Shown: positions 53,333-62,210, counted from the stretch's first letter. The stretch: DNA of 64,000 nt from Mesorhizobium sp. NFR06 (GCF_900115245.1 NZ_FOVT01000006.1:186001-250000); one strand, 5' to 3'. The notes: generated by a model from the letters alone, not told the origin. Numbers and translations: made by a program.

Positions 53333-54298
53333 ATGACCAATGCAACCGAACAAGCCGTCCTGCAGCTCGCCGTGCTCGTAGGCAGCCTGCGCGCGCAATC
53401 CTTCAGCCGCAAGATCGCCAAGGCGCTGACCGCCCGCGCCCCGGATTCGCTGCGCTGCCGCTTCATCGAGATCGGCGAATTGCCCTTATACAACGAGGAT
53501 CTGGAGGGCGACCCGCCGGCCGCATGGTCGGCGTTTCGCGCCGCAATACGCGAGTGCGATGCCGTCCTTTTCGTCACACCGGAATACAACCGCTCGATTC
53601 CCGGCTGCCTGAAGAATGCGCTGGATGTCGGCTCGCGGCCGTTCGGCAAGAGCGTCTTCAAGGGCCTTCCCGCCGGCGTCGTCAGCGTCACTCCGAACAA
53701 GCTCGGCGCCTTCGGCGCCAACCATGCGCTGAGGCAGACCTTCGTCTTCCTCGACATGCCGGTGATGCAGCAGCCGGAAGCCTATATCGGCAATGCCGCC
53801 GAACTGCTCGACGCCAATGGCGCGGTGAAGAGCAGCGATACCGCCGCCTTCCTGGAGAACTTCATGGGCGCATTCGAGACCTGGATCAAGACGACGCGGC
53901 CCGGCGGCTCATCCTTCGACGCCTTCATGAAGCAACGCGAAAAGATCGCCGAGGATTACGTGAACGGCGATGCGACATCGTTGAAGGCGATCGTGACGCA
54001 TTCCGAGCCGGCGACATTCTTTTCGCCGCGGGGCGACCATCTCGAAGGCGCCGATACGGTCGCCGGCCGCTACGAGCGCGACGCCACGAGCTTCCACGAG
54101 GGCGGCAGCACCGACCTCGAGGTGCTGCAGGCGTCGGCAAGCGGCGAGCTGGCGTTCTGGACCGGCCTGCAGCATGCCAGGGCGCGCATGGGCAAGAACG
54201 GCGAGCCAACCGAGATGACCTTGCGGGTGACTGAGGTGTTCCGGCTGGAGGATGGCGCGTTCAAGCTGGCGCATCGCCACGCCGACCCCGCTCATTAG
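53333..54298 (+). CDS. NADPH-dependent FMN reductase fused to an NTF2/SnoaL-like domain
   Basis: This 321-residue protein has two parts. Residues 1-185 are a flavodoxin-like FMN reductase (LAVLVGSLRAQSFSRKIAKA and VTPEYNRSIPGCLKNALDVG, with the ArsH/ChrR-type FMN loop). Residues 195-321 look like a small ketosteroid-isomerase/SnoaL fold (REKIAEDYVNGDATSLKAIV, then LRVTEVFRLEDGAFKLAHRH with the characteristic late strand). The two run on in one frame without stop. It may reduce quinones or metal ions, with the second domain binding a small molecule. The upstream 16-bp repeats may affect its expression. Confidence 0.85.
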   Translation: MTNATEQAVLQLAVLVGSLRAQSFSRKIAKALTARAPDSLRCRFIEIGELPLYNEDLEGDPPAAWSAFRAAIRECDAVLFVTPEYNRSIPGCLKNALDVGSRPFGKSVFKGLPAGVVSVTPNKLGAFGANHALRQTFVFLDMPVMQQPEAYIGNAAELLDANGAVKSSDTAAFLENFMGAFETWIKTTRPGGSSFDAFMKQREKIAEDYVNGDATSLKAIVTHSEPATFFSPRGDHLEGADTVAGRYERDATSFHEGGSTDLEVLQASASGELAFWTGLQHARARMGKNGEPTEMTLRVTEVFRLEDGAFKLAHRHADPAH

Positions 54299-54409
54299 CC
54301 GGCGTTCATAAAATCCGCGACACAATGCCGAAGGTCTTTGCAACGGGCCCCTATTCCTTTTGGCCCGTGGGCGGCATATGTCAGATACATGGTCGTGCCA
54401 CTAGAAGGC

Positions 54410-55609
54410 ATGACGACGGCGATAAAGACACGAATGGGCGCGGAAGCGAAAGCCTTGCCGTCGGGGGTCGGCGAGCCAGCGATATTGGACGGCGCGATTG
54501 TCATCGGCGCGGGCGCCGCGGGGCTCGCTGTCTCGCACGCACTGACCAAGGCCGGTGTGACGACGCAAATCCTGGAACGCGAGCAGCGGCTGGCCGAGCC
54601 CTGGCACCGCCGCCACGACAATCTGCACCTCAACACGCATCGCGACCTCTCTTCGCTGCCCGGCGTATCCTATCCGGCCGGAACGCCGGCCTTCCCGCAT
54701 CGCAGCACCGTCATCGGCCATCTCAACGACTTTGCCGAGACGCACCGGCTGCCGATCACCTTTGGCATCGAGGTCGAGGAGATCGAATTTCGCGGCGACC
54801 ACTGGCTGCTGCGGACAAGCGAGGGCCCGAAGGCGGCGCGATATGTGGTGATCGCCACCGGGCGCGACCGGCAACCCTTCATCCCGGCCTGGAAAGGCAT
54901 GAAGGATTTTTCCGGCAGGATCATCCATTCGGCCGATTTCGGCCGGGCGAGCGACTATGCCGACAAGAAGGTGCTGGTGGTCGGCGCCGGCAATTCCGGC
55001 TTCGATGCGCTCAACCATCTTTCCCGCGCCGAGACCGGCCAGATGTGGCTTTCGGCGCGCAACGGGCCCTCGCTGCTGCCCAAACGTATCGGCAAGATCG
55101 CGGTGCACCGGCTGTCGCCGGTCATGGCGAGGCTGCCCACAAGGGTCGCGGACGCGGCCATGGCGGCAACGCAGCGCCTGGTGTTCGGGGACCTGACGAA
55201 ATACGGCCTGCCCCCCGCCGCGTCGGGCGGCGCCAGCCGGCTCGGCTCCGACTACACGGCGATCGCCGCCGACGACGGCGCGGTCGCGGCCATCAAGGCC
55301 GGGCGCATCATCGTCGTGCCACAACTGCGCGAGTTCAGGCGCGACGACGTCGTGCTCGACAATGGCCAGGCGATCGCGCCCGACATCGTCATCGCCGCCA
55401 CCGGCTACCGCACCGGATTGGAGACGATGCTGGGCCGGCTCGGCGTGCTCGACGCCAAGGGCGTGCCGCTGTTCAACGGCGCTGCGAACGACCCGAAGCT
55501 GCCCGGGCTCTGGTTCACCGGCATGCGGCCGAGCATTCGCGGCTGCTTTGCCAATGCAAGGATCCAGGCCGCGGCGATCGCCAGGAAGGTCGCCGGCCAA
55601 AAGCGCTGA
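54410..55609 (+). CDS. Flavin-containing monooxygenase-like oxidoreductase
   Basis: This 399-residue flavoprotein has FAD motif IVIGAGAAGLAVSHALTKAG near the N-terminus and NADPH motif VLVVGAGNSGFDALNHLSRA near residue 185. The late ATGYRTG motif of this class is also visible (IVIAATGYRTGLETML). It would use NADPH and oxygen to oxidise an S, N or indole-type compound. I start at 54410 because AGAAGG is directly upstream; an earlier ATG (54338) is possible. It follows the FMN reductase fusion by 111 bp in the same direction. Confidence 0.83.
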   Translation: MTTAIKTRMGAEAKALPSGVGEPAILDGAIVIGAGAAGLAVSHALTKAGVTTQILEREQRLAEPWHRRHDNLHLNTHRDLSSLPGVSYPAGTPAFPHRSTVIGHLNDFAETHRLPITFGIEVEEIEFRGDHWLLRTSEGPKAARYVVIATGRDRQPFIPAWKGMKDFSGRIIHSADFGRASDYADKKVLVVGAGNSGFDALNHLSRAETGQMWLSARNGPSLLPKRIGKIAVHRLSPVMARLPTRVADAAMAATQRLVFGDLTKYGLPPAASGGASRLGSDYTAIAADDGAVAAIKAGRIIVVPQLREFRRDDVVLDNGQAIAPDIVIAATGYRTGLETMLGRLGVLDAKGVPLFNGAANDPKLPGLWFTGMRPSIRGCFANARIQAAAIARKVAGQKR

Positions 55610-55782
55610 GCCGGGTCGGCTATTTCCGCATGAAGCCGCGAAAGTATCGGCCGCAGTGCGCCGTTGCTTGTCCACGAAACCGAGGGCCGGCGCTGTTCAA
55701 CACCGCGGCATCGTCCCGGATTGGGGCACTGCCGTTTTTGTGTTGCCTTCCTGGCGTGCGCCCCCTATACGCCGCGGGACGT

Positions 55783-55859
55783 CGGAGTGTAGCGCAGCCT
55801 GGTAGCGCACCTGATTTGGGATCAGGGGGTCGCGTGTTCGAATCACGCCACTCCGACCA
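55783..55859 (+). tRNA. tRNA-Pro (anticodon TGG)
   Basis: A full cloverleaf: acceptor arms CGGAGTG and CACTCCG with ACCA, anticodon stem CCTGA / TCAGG enclosing loop TTTGGGA (anticodon TGG), T-arm GCGTGTTCGAATCACGC. CCA is encoded. It lies between the flavin monooxygenase and an unusual LCP-like gene. tRNA 3' ends are common integration sites, but I found no attL/attR duplicate nearby. Confidence 0.96.
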
Positions 55860-55926
55860 TCGCTTCTTCCCAGAAACGACCAGGCCGGTCTCGCGGCCCG
55901 GGATCCTGGCCAGAAGGGCTCGTATC

Positions 55927-56649
55927 TTGGCAGCCGTTGTCGTAGCGATCCTCGACAGGGACAATTGGGACGCCAACACCGACATCATCGTCGTCGTGGA
56001 CGTTTCCAGGCGGAGCCTGACTTGGGTCCCGCGCGACTTGTGGTCTCCCCTCATAAGCGACCGCGTCAATGCGGCCTTCGCCATCGGCGGCGGCAGGCTG
56101 CTGCTCGATGCGCTCGCGGAACTGGGATTTACGGCTGAGAGCGCAATCTGCCTCCGGCGGGGCGCGACCGAAGCCGCGCTAGCCGACGCCAGCGTCAAAG
56201 TGCCGATCCGAGAGCCGTTCGATTTCTGGTATCCGCTGACGCCGACTAGTCGCCTCGAGGACGGGCGCCGACAGGTTTCCTTTCGCCCGCCCACCGAAAC
56301 GCTGTCCGGCGAACGGTTGCACCAGTGGATCGGCGCCCGCACCACGGTCGACGGCAAGGGTACCGACTTCCACCGCATGCGCCGCCAGATCGCGTTCCTG
56401 CGCGCGCTCATCGCCCAAGGCTTCGATTTCCGCGCCGCGCTGACGGATCCGGAGCTGGTGCGGATCACCGGCGAGAATCCGCGGCCCGTGCTTGCCCGCG
56501 TCACGGCCGGTTGGCGCATGCGGGTGCATGACTGGGTGGACGACGCGATCGTCGACGGCAAGATGGTCCTGGTTCCGCGCAAGCCGAAGCCATGGTGGCG
56601 GCGGCAATTGCGCCGGCTGCGCGACAGGTTCAAGGGCAAGCGGAGTTAG
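55927..56649 (+). CDS. Possible LytR-CpsA-Psr (LCP)-like protein
   Basis: This 240-residue ORF starts at TTG 55927 with AGAAGGG nine bases upstream. The first 75 residues contain DIIVVVDVSRRSLTWVPRDLW and RVNAAFAIGG, which look like the LCP core (DTI-type strand, PRDL and the N-A-A-Y/F motif). LCP enzymes attach polymers to the cell wall or pyrophosphoryl lipids. The rest is mostly charged, ending with a basic WWRRQLRRLRDRFKGKRS tail. No membrane anchor is seen, unlike usual LCP proteins. The stop overlaps a dispersed repeat. The assignment is tentative. Confidence 0.45.
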   Translation: MAAVVVAILDRDNWDANTDIIVVVDVSRRSLTWVPRDLWSPLISDRVNAAFAIGGGRLLLDALAELGFTAESAICLRRGATEAALADASVKVPIREPFDFWYPLTPTSRLEDGRRQVSFRPPTETLSGERLHQWIGARTTVDGKGTDFHRMRRQIAFLRALIAQGFDFRAALTDPELVRITGENPRPVLARVTAGWRMRVHDWVDDAIVDGKMVLVPRKPKPWWRRQLRRLRDRFKGKRS

Positions 56650-56741
56650 AGCAATTCCAGGAAAAGTGCGACACGGTTTCCGTTAGGAATTGCGTCAAAT
56701 AGGACGTTTCGCCGTTTCCGTGAAACGGTGAAATGCTCTAG
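56648..56741. repeat. Dispersed palindromic repeat (GCAATTCC family), copy 2
   Basis: This 94-bp element matches 14763-14863 in the same orientation: GCAATTCCAGGAAAAGTGCG, a short variable linker, then CGTTTCGCCGTTTCCGTGAA and ACGGTGAAATGCTCTAG. It overlaps the stop codon of the LCP-like gene by two bases. Confidence 0.85.
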
Positions 56742-56911
56742 TCTAGCCAAACCAGCGCCCGGGAGGGACGGTAAACCCGCCGGGCGAGAACCCCAACACC
56801 TCGAGCCCGGCGAGCCTACAACCCGATCAGGAACGCGACCGGGACCGGGGTTAGCCGGCGCTGGTCGCGTTGCAAGGAAGATGCCGGAAAGACCGTCCCA
56901 GAATGGCACGG

Positions 56912-57031
56912 CTATAGCGCATCCCACGGATCGATCACAGACACGCCTGCCGCCCGGAACGACGCCGCATCGCGCGACGCGACCTGAAAGCCCTTGGCGG
57001 CGGCAATGGCTGCGATGTATCCATCAGGCAC
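56912..57031 (-). pseudogene. vapC toxin remnant (PIN domain C-terminus)
   Basis: Minus-strand frame of 39 codons: VPDGYIAAIAAAKGFQVASR, then DAASFRAAGVSVIDPWDAL. This is the usual C-terminal third of a VapC PIN-domain RNase (the conserved D-x-x-I-A-A and T/SRD segments and the final NPW-like IDPW). The rest of the PIN domain, including the first catalytic Asp, is absent, as is any vapB. The hdaA stop lies directly upstream. It is probably the tail of a decayed toxin-antitoxin locus. Confidence 0.65.
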
Positions 57032-57049
57032 GGGAAATCCCTTTCCGCT

Positions 57050-57754
57050 CTAAATATCGAACTCACCTTGGCCTTCGTCCATGGCGCCGACGGTCTCGGC
57101 CGCGAGCGCGCGGGTGATCGGCGTCTTGCGCTCCAACGCGGCGCGGTCGAGGCGCTCGACGACGCGCATGGCGGTGCCGAGCGAGCGCTCGATGCGCCGC
57201 ACCAGATACTGCACCACATGCGGCTCGACCTCGACCTGGCGGTCGGCGAACAGCTTTGTGATGACGCCGGCAAGCAAAAGGTCGTCGGGCTCGTGGATCT
57301 CGATGGTCGCGGCCGCCTTCAGCCGCGAGATGAGGTCGGGCAGCGCGACCCGCCAGGCCGAGGGGAAACGCTTCGCGGTCAAAAGCAGCGTCGAGCCGGC
57401 GCCGCGCACGGCGTTGATCAGGTGGAACAGGCCCTGCTCGTCGATCGCCGTCTTGTCGATGTCGTCGATGAGCGCCGGCCTGGCGCCCAGCCCGGCGATG
57501 TGCTCGCCGATCCGGCCGGGGTCGATGGCGACGGCGTGCGCCCGGTCCTGCCAGATCCGGGCAAGATGCGTCTTGCCGGAGCCGGGGGGCCCGGCCAGCA
57601 CCACGACGGGCGACGGCCAGTCTGGCCAGCGGTCGATCAGTGATGCCGCCTGCGCATTGGTGCCCGAGACGACGAGCTCGTCACGCGAATAGCCGGTGCC
57701 GTGGCCGAGATCGAGCGGCAGCTGGCGCGGCGGGTCGGAGCGCTCTGCGGGCAC
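57050..57754 (-). CDS. hdaA: DnaA regulatory inactivator HdaA
   Basis: This 234-residue AAA+ protein related to DnaA domain III has N-terminal clamp-binding segment QLPLDLG, Walker A LAGPPGSGKTHLARIW near residue 50, Walker B-like PALIDDIDK, and the sensor region LLLTAKRFPSAWRVALPDLI. HdaA helps convert DnaA-ATP to DnaA-ADP at the replication clamp, limiting initiation. It starts at GTG 57754, two bases after the AI-2E permease stop, so it is translationally coupled. The same order is common in Rhizobiales. Confidence 0.92.
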   Translation of the reverse strand: MPAERSDPPRQLPLDLGHGTGYSRDELVVSGTNAQAASLIDRWPDWPSPVVVLAGPPGSGKTHLARIWQDRAHAVAIDPGRIGEHIAGLGARPALIDDIDKTAIDEQGLFHLINAVRGAGSTLLLTAKRFPSAWRVALPDLISRLKAAATIEIHEPDDLLLAGVITKLFADRQVEVEPHVVQYLVRRIERSLGTAMRVVERLDRAALERKTPITRALAAETVGAMDEGQGEFDI

Positions 57755-57756
57755 GT

Positions 57757-59007
57757 TCAGCCTCGCGGCTTGGAGCGATGGCCGCCGCCGCGATCGGCCG
57801 GCAACGCCGGCACGGGCTCGGTGCCCTGGCCCTTGTAAAGCGGCGATTGGAGGTAGCGGCCGATGGCGAAGCGCACCAGCACGGCAATCGCCGCCGAGGC
57901 CGGCACCGCGATCAACAGGCCGACGAAGCCGAACAGCGCTCCGAAGGCAAACAGCGCGAACATCAGCCACACCGGATGCAGGCCGACGCTCTTGCCGACC
58001 AGCCGGGGCTGCAGGATGTTGCCCTCGATGAACTGGCCGACGAAAAACACGCTGGCGACCGCCAACACCATGGTCCAGTCCGGCCAGAACTGGACGAAGG
58101 CGACGCCAACGGCGAGCACCAGGCCAGTCAGCGAGCCGACATAGGGGATGAAGGAGATCAGCCCGGCGAAGAAGCCGATGAGGATGGCGAAGTTCAAGCC
58201 GGTCAGCGTCAGGCCGGAAGCGTACATGGCACCGAGCACCAGGCAGAGCGTGCCCTGCCCGCGCACGAAGCCGGCGGTGGCGGTGTTGATGTCGCGGGCA
58301 AGCGCGCGCACGGTTTCGACATGGTCGCGCGGCACCCAGCCGTCGACCTTGGCCACCATGCGGTCCCAGTCGAGCAGCATGTAGAAGGCGACGACCGGGG
58401 TGACGACGAACAGGCTCACCACCGAGACCAGCGCCACGCCGGAGCTCCAGATCGAGGTGAAGACCGTGGTGAGCAGGCTGAAGCCGGAGGTCAACAGCGA
58501 GTTCAACCCGTCGCGCAGGCTGGCGGCGTTGACGCCAAAACGCTGCTCCAGCCATTTCGGATCGAAGCTGGTGATCAGCGACTGCAAGCGGGTGAGATAT
58601 TCCGGCAGCTTGCGGGCGAAATCGGCCATCTGGGTGGCCAGCACCGGCACCAGGATGACGAAGGCCAGCACCACCACGATGATGAAGGCGATGAGGATCA
58701 CCACCGTCGCCATCAGGCGCGAGAGGCCGAGCCGCTGCAGCCAGTCGGCGACCGGATCGAGGAAATAGGCGAGCACCATGCCGGCGACGAAGGGCAAGAG
58801 GATGCCCGAGAAGATGTAGAGGAACAGCGCCAGCAGGACAGCCGTTGCCAGCCAGAAGAAGACCTGGCGGCGGAGCGCACCCGAGCCGCCGTCAGCCGCG
58901 ATCGCCGCGGCGTCATCGTCGGGCGCCCCCGCTGGAGCCGCCCGACCTGATGTTGCCCGACTTGGTGTCGCCGATCTGGGAGTCGCTCGTCTGGGAGCCT
59001 TCGCCAT
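57757..59007 (-). CDS. AI-2E family membrane transporter
   Basis: This 416-residue protein has a charged, Ala/Pro-rich N-terminus (1-45) and about seven to eight membrane segments. The family opening FFWLATAVLLALFLYIFSGI and the late GLLIAVPASAAIAVLVRFAI are clear. Despite the family name, most members move unknown solutes or act in ion balance; autoinducer export is not implied. The first 95 bp overlap the end of the CDP-alcohol transferase gene. Confidence 0.9.
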   Translation of the reverse strand: MAKAPRRATPRSATPSRATSGRAAPAGAPDDDAAAIAADGGSGALRRQVFFWLATAVLLALFLYIFSGILLPFVAGMVLAYFLDPVADWLQRLGLSRLMATVVILIAFIIVVVLAFVILVPVLATQMADFARKLPEYLTRLQSLITSFDPKWLEQRFGVNAASLRDGLNSLLTSGFSLLTTVFTSIWSSGVALVSVVSLFVVTPVVAFYMLLDWDRMVAKVDGWVPRDHVETVRALARDINTATAGFVRGQGTLCLVLGAMYASGLTLTGLNFAILIGFFAGLISFIPYVGSLTGLVLAVGVAFVQFWPDWTMVLAVASVFFVGQFIEGNILQPRLVGKSVGLHPVWLMFALFAFGALFGFVGLLIAVPASAAIAVLVRFAIGRYLQSPLYKGQGTEPVPALPADRGGGHRSKPRG

Positions 59008-59536
59008 AGCCGCTCATATGCCTTAGCCAAGCCACGAGATAGGCCGCGGCCGAAGCCACGGTCAAGACCCCGGTCAGCAATATGAGCGCGGTCCGCAGCG
59101 TGCCCAGATGCACGGAAACGGCCAGCTCGCCCAGCACCAGCGCCGCCAGCACGATCTGCGCGGCGGTGTTGGCCTTGGACACAAACAGCGGCTTCACCTC
59201 GACCGGATGGCTCATGACGCTCGACAACAGCACGGCGCAGACGATCAGCCCGTCACGCGAGACCATGGTCACCACCAGCCAGAGCGGCAGTTCGCCGGCA
59301 AAGCCCATGACCACGAACACCGAGACCAGCAAAAGCTTGTCGGCGACCGGATCGAGATAGGCGCCGAGCCGGGACGACTGGTTCCAGCGGCGCGCGATGA
59401 AGCCGTCGACGCCATCCGAGATGCCGGCGACGAGAAAGCCGGCAAAGGCCCAGTCCCAACGCGCGTCGAGCAGCGCCAGCACCACGGCGGGCACCAAAAG
59501 GAGCCGCATGATCGTGATCATGTTGGGGATGGTCAC
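58913..59536 (-). CDS. pgsA: CDP-alcohol phosphatidyltransferase (PgsA-like)
   Basis: This 207-residue membrane enzyme contains the complete family motif: D41-xx-D44-G45-xx-A48-R49, then G58-xxx-D62-xxx-D66 (DGVDGFIARRW, LGAYLDPVADKL). It joins CDP-diacylglycerol to an alcohol such as glycerol 3-phosphate. About six membrane segments follow, then a Gly/Ser-rich tail which is the region overlapped by the AI-2E gene. The start is GTG 59536. A second PgsA-type enzyme could exist elsewhere; the acceptor is inferred. Confidence 0.8.
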   Translation of the reverse strand: MTIPNMITIMRLLLVPAVVLALLDARWDWAFAGFLVAGISDGVDGFIARRWNQSSRLGAYLDPVADKLLLVSVFVVMGFAGELPLWLVVTMVSRDGLIVCAVLLSSVMSHPVEVKPLFVSKANTAAQIVLAALVLGELAVSVHLGTLRTALILLTGVLTVASAAAYLVAWLRHMSGYGEGSQTSDSQIGDTKSGNIRSGGSSGGARR

Positions 59537-59621
59537 GTGATGTCCCGTCGTGGCTTTTGAGCAATAGATGAGCGAGATGGCGGATGGACGCAAGGGAGGA
59601 ACGATGAAGGGTTGCGCGAGG

Positions 59622-59775
59622 CACCCCCTCTGCCCTGCCGGGCATCTCCCCCGAGGGGGGAGATTGGCTGTTTCGGTGTCGGCGCTCTTCTTGCGACCTT
59701 GGCGATTGGCGAAAGCGGGCGCGACATCTGATCTCCCCCCTTGAGGGGGAGATGGCCGGCAGGCCAGAGGGGGGT
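59622..59775. repeat. Paired inverted copies of the G/C-run repeat
   Basis: The left copy (59622-59662, CACCCCCTCTGCCCTGCCGG, then GCATCTCCCCCGAGGGGGG) and right copy (59729-59775) are reverse complements that could fold into a 150-nt hairpin. The arrangement copies that at 8518-8692. It lies between divergent genes (pgsA-like at 59536 and purM at 59897). The purM promoter must lie in the last 120 bp of this 360-bp gap. Confidence 0.85.
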
Positions 59776-59896
59776 GCTGTCCCGCCGACGTTGCCGCCTT
59801 TTTCCCTGGGGCAAAGCTCCCTGACCCGCGCGTCATCCTTGCTCCTCGAAACCATTCATGCGAAGAGCCCGCAATGGAAACAACGACGAGCCGGAC

Positions 59897-60979
59897 ATGA
59901 GCAAGGGCGGCGATCGGGCCAGGCGCAAGAACGGGCTCACCTATGCCGAGGCGGGCGTCGATATCGATGCCGGCAATCTGATGGTCGAGAAGATCAAGCC
60001 GCTGGTGCGCGCCACGCGCCGGCCGGGCGCCGACGGCGAGATCGGCGGCTTCGGCGGGTTGTTCGACTTGAAGGCCGCCGGCTTCACCGACCCGGTGCTG
60101 GTCGCAGCCAATGACGGCGTCGGCACCAAGCTCAAGATCGCCATCGACGCCGGAAAGCACGACACGATCGGCATCGACCTGGTCGCCATGTGCGTCAACG
60201 ACATCGTCGTGCAGGGCGCCGAGCCGCTGTTCTTCCTCGACTATTTCGCCACCGGCAAGCTCGACCCCGACCAGGGCGCTTCGATCGTCGGCGGCATCGC
60301 GCAAGGCTGCCGGCAGGCCGGCTGCGCGCTGATCGGCGGCGAGACGGCGGAAATGCCCGGCATGTATCACGACAAGGACTACGACCTCGCCGGCTTTGCC
60401 GTGGGCGCGGCCGAGCGCGGCCAGCTGCTGCCGACCGACGACATCGTCGAGGGCGACGTGCTGCTTGGGCTGGCCTCGTCGGGCTTGCATTCCAACGGCT
60501 TTTCGCTGGTGCGCCGCATCGTCGCCGCGAGCGGGCTTGGCTGGGGCGATCCGGCGCCGTTCAACGAGGAGCTCAGCCTCGCCGAGGCGCTGCTCGAGCC
60601 GACGCGCATCTATGTGAAGTCGATCCTCAAGGCGATCCGCAACACGCATGGCATCAAGGCGCTGGCCCACATCACAGGCGGCGGTTTTCCGGAAAACATC
60701 CCGCGCGTGCTGCCCAAGGACTTTTCGGCCGAGCTCGACCTCGAGGCGATCGACGTGCCGCCGGTGTTCTCCTGGCTGGCGAAGACCGGCGGCGTCGCAC
60801 CGGAAGAGATGATGCGCACCTTCAACTGCGGCATCGGCATGATCCTCGCTGTCGCTTCCGGCCAAGCGGCGCAAGTGGCGGCGGTGCTGCAGGAAGCGGG
60901 CGAGACGGTGACGCCGATCGGCCGCATCGTGCCGCGCCGCGACGCCGGCGTCATCTATCGGGGCTCGATCGGTCTATGA
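59897..60979 (+). CDS. purM: Phosphoribosylformylglycinamidine cyclo-ligase (AIR synthetase)
   Basis: This 360-residue enzyme closes the imidazole ring in the fifth step of purine synthesis. It has family parts [60 protein letters not shown] and [16 protein letters not shown]. The start was set at 59897 ([14 protein letters not shown]); an ATG at 59858 would add 13 poorly conserved residues. Its stop overlaps purN by 4 bp. Confidence 0.97.
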   Translation: MSKGGDRARRKNGLTYAEAGVDIDAGNLMVEKIKPLVRATRRPGADGEIGGFGGLFDLKAAGFTDPVLVAANDGVGTKLKIAIDAGKHDTIGIDLVAMCVNDIVVQGAEPLFFLDYFATGKLDPDQGASIVGGIAQGCRQAGCALIGGETAEMPGMYHDKDYDLAGFAVGAAERGQLLPTDDIVEGDVLLGLASSGLHSNGFSLVRRIVAASGLGWGDPAPFNEELSLAEALLEPTRIYVKSILKAIRNTHGIKALAHITGGGFPENIPRVLPKDFSAELDLEAIDVPPVFSWLAKTGGVAPEEMMRTFNCGIGMILAVASGQAAQVAAVLQEAGETVTPIGRIVPRRDAGVIYRGSIGL

Positions 60980-61683
60980 GCAGGAAACGCACGGTCGTCC
61001 TGATCTCGGGGCGCGGCTCGAACATGACGGCGCTGATCGCGGCGGCCGCCGACCCCATCTATCCGGCGGAAATCGTCGGCGTCATCTCCGACCGCGCCAA
61101 CGCCGCCGGCCTCACCATCGCGCAATCGCGCGGCATCGCCACCAAAGTGATCCAGCGCGCCGACCATCCGGACAAGGATGCATATGACGCCGCGCTCGAT
61201 GCCGCGCTCGCCGGCTTCGGCGCCGACATCGTTGCCCTGGCCGGCTATATGCGCATCCTCGGCCGTGGCCTGGTCGAGAAATGGCAGGGGCGCATGGTCA
61301 ACATCCACCCTGCCCTGCTGCCGGCCTTCAAAGGGCTGGACACGCATGCGCGGGCATTGCGCGCCGGCGTGCGCATCCATGGCTGCTCCGTGCATTTCGT
61401 CACGCCCGAGATGGACGACGGACCGATCATCGCACAGGCCGCCGTGCCGGTGATGGTCGGCGACAATGAGGACACGCTGGCCGCGCGGGTGCTGAAGGTC
61501 GAGCACCGGCTCTACCCACTGGCGCTGGGGCTGGTCGCCGAAGGCAAGGCGCGCATGGAAAAGGGCCACACCGTGCTTGCCCATTTCGCCGACGACGCCG
61601 ACAACGCCGCCTCGGTGGTGATGGCGCCCGACCCGCTGCGCGAGGAGAGAGACCTCGAGCAACTGGCGCGGATCACACCGTAA
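60976..61683 (+). CDS. purN: Phosphoribosylglycinamide formyltransferase
   Basis: This 235-residue enzyme transfers a formyl group from 10-formyl-THF to GAR, the third step of purine synthesis. It has [20 protein letters not shown], the catalytic [19 protein letters not shown] (Asn and His), and [15 protein letters not shown] with the catalytic Asp. It is translationally coupled to purM, an order typical of Proteobacteria. The length is slightly above that of E. coli PurN because of a C-terminal tail. Confidence 0.96.
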   Translation: MSRKRTVVLISGRGSNMTALIAAAADPIYPAEIVGVISDRANAAGLTIAQSRGIATKVIQRADHPDKDAYDAALDAALAGFGADIVALAGYMRILGRGLVEKWQGRMVNIHPALLPAFKGLDTHARALRAGVRIHGCSVHFVTPEMDDGPIIAQAAVPVMVGDNEDTLAARVLKVEHRLYPLALGLVAEGKARMEKGHTVLAHFADDADNAASVVMAPDPLREERDLEQLARITP

Positions 61684-61691
61684 GGACTGCA

Positions 61692-62210
61692 ATGGCGACG
61701 CTTAGACAATTGCTTGTGCTGCGCCACGCCAAGTCGAGCTGGGACGATCCCAAGCTTGCCGATTTCGACCGGCCGCTGGCCCCGCGCGGGTTGAAGACGG
61801 CGCCGCTGATGGGACGCGAGCTGACGCGGCGCGGGTGGCTGCCGGACCTGGCGCTGGTGTCGCCGGCGCTGCGCACCCGCGACACCTGGCGCCTGGTCGC
61901 GCAGGAGCTGCCGAAGCCCGTGCCGGCGCAGTTTGCCGAGGAGCTCTACGAGGCGGCGGCCAGCGCGATCCTTACGCGGGTGCGGCAGGCCAAGGCGACG
62001 AGCCTGCTGGTGATCGGCCACAATCCCGGCCTGCAGCAATTTGCGCTGCGGTTGGCCGGTGCCGGATCGGACGAAGGCGTCTTCAAGAAAATCGAAGCGA
62101 AGTTCCCGACGGCCGCACTTGCGCGGTTCACGCTCGACGACGATTGGGCAGACCTCGATTTCGGCGGCGCCAGGCTGACGCATTTCGTCAGGCCGAAGGA
62201 TTTGGAATAG
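61692..62210 (+). CDS. SixA-like histidine phosphatase
   Basis: This 172-residue protein has the phosphohistidine site LLVLRHAKSSWDD (Arg-His) near residue 8-20 and the second His in VIGHNPGLQQFALRLAG. The small size and KSSW motif point to the SixA branch, which dephosphorylates phosphohistidine proteins such as HPt domains. It follows purN by 8 bp and may be co-transcribed, a link with purine synthesis being incidental. Confidence 0.88.
   Translation: MATLRQLLVLRHAKSSWDDPKLADFDRPLAPRGLKTAPLMGRELTRRGWLPDLALVSPALRTRDTWRLVAQELPKPVPAQFAEELYEAAASAILTRVRQAKATSLLVIGHNPGLQQFALRLAGAGSDEGVFKKIEAKFPTAALARFTLDDDWADLDFGGARLTHFVRPKDLE

Noticed and set aside
55783..55859. Integrated element bounded by att sites at tRNA-Pro
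   Set aside because: No integrase gene and no duplicate of the tRNA 3' end could be found in the window.
56646..56927. Minus-strand ORF of 93 codons beside the vapC remnant
   Set aside because: It overlaps the dispersed repeat and has no protein-like pattern or ribosome site.
57640..58950. Plus-strand frame of 436 codons opposite the AI-2E permease
   Set aside because: Very rich in His, Asp, Glu, Gln and Arg, as expected of the complement of a membrane protein gene; no start signal.
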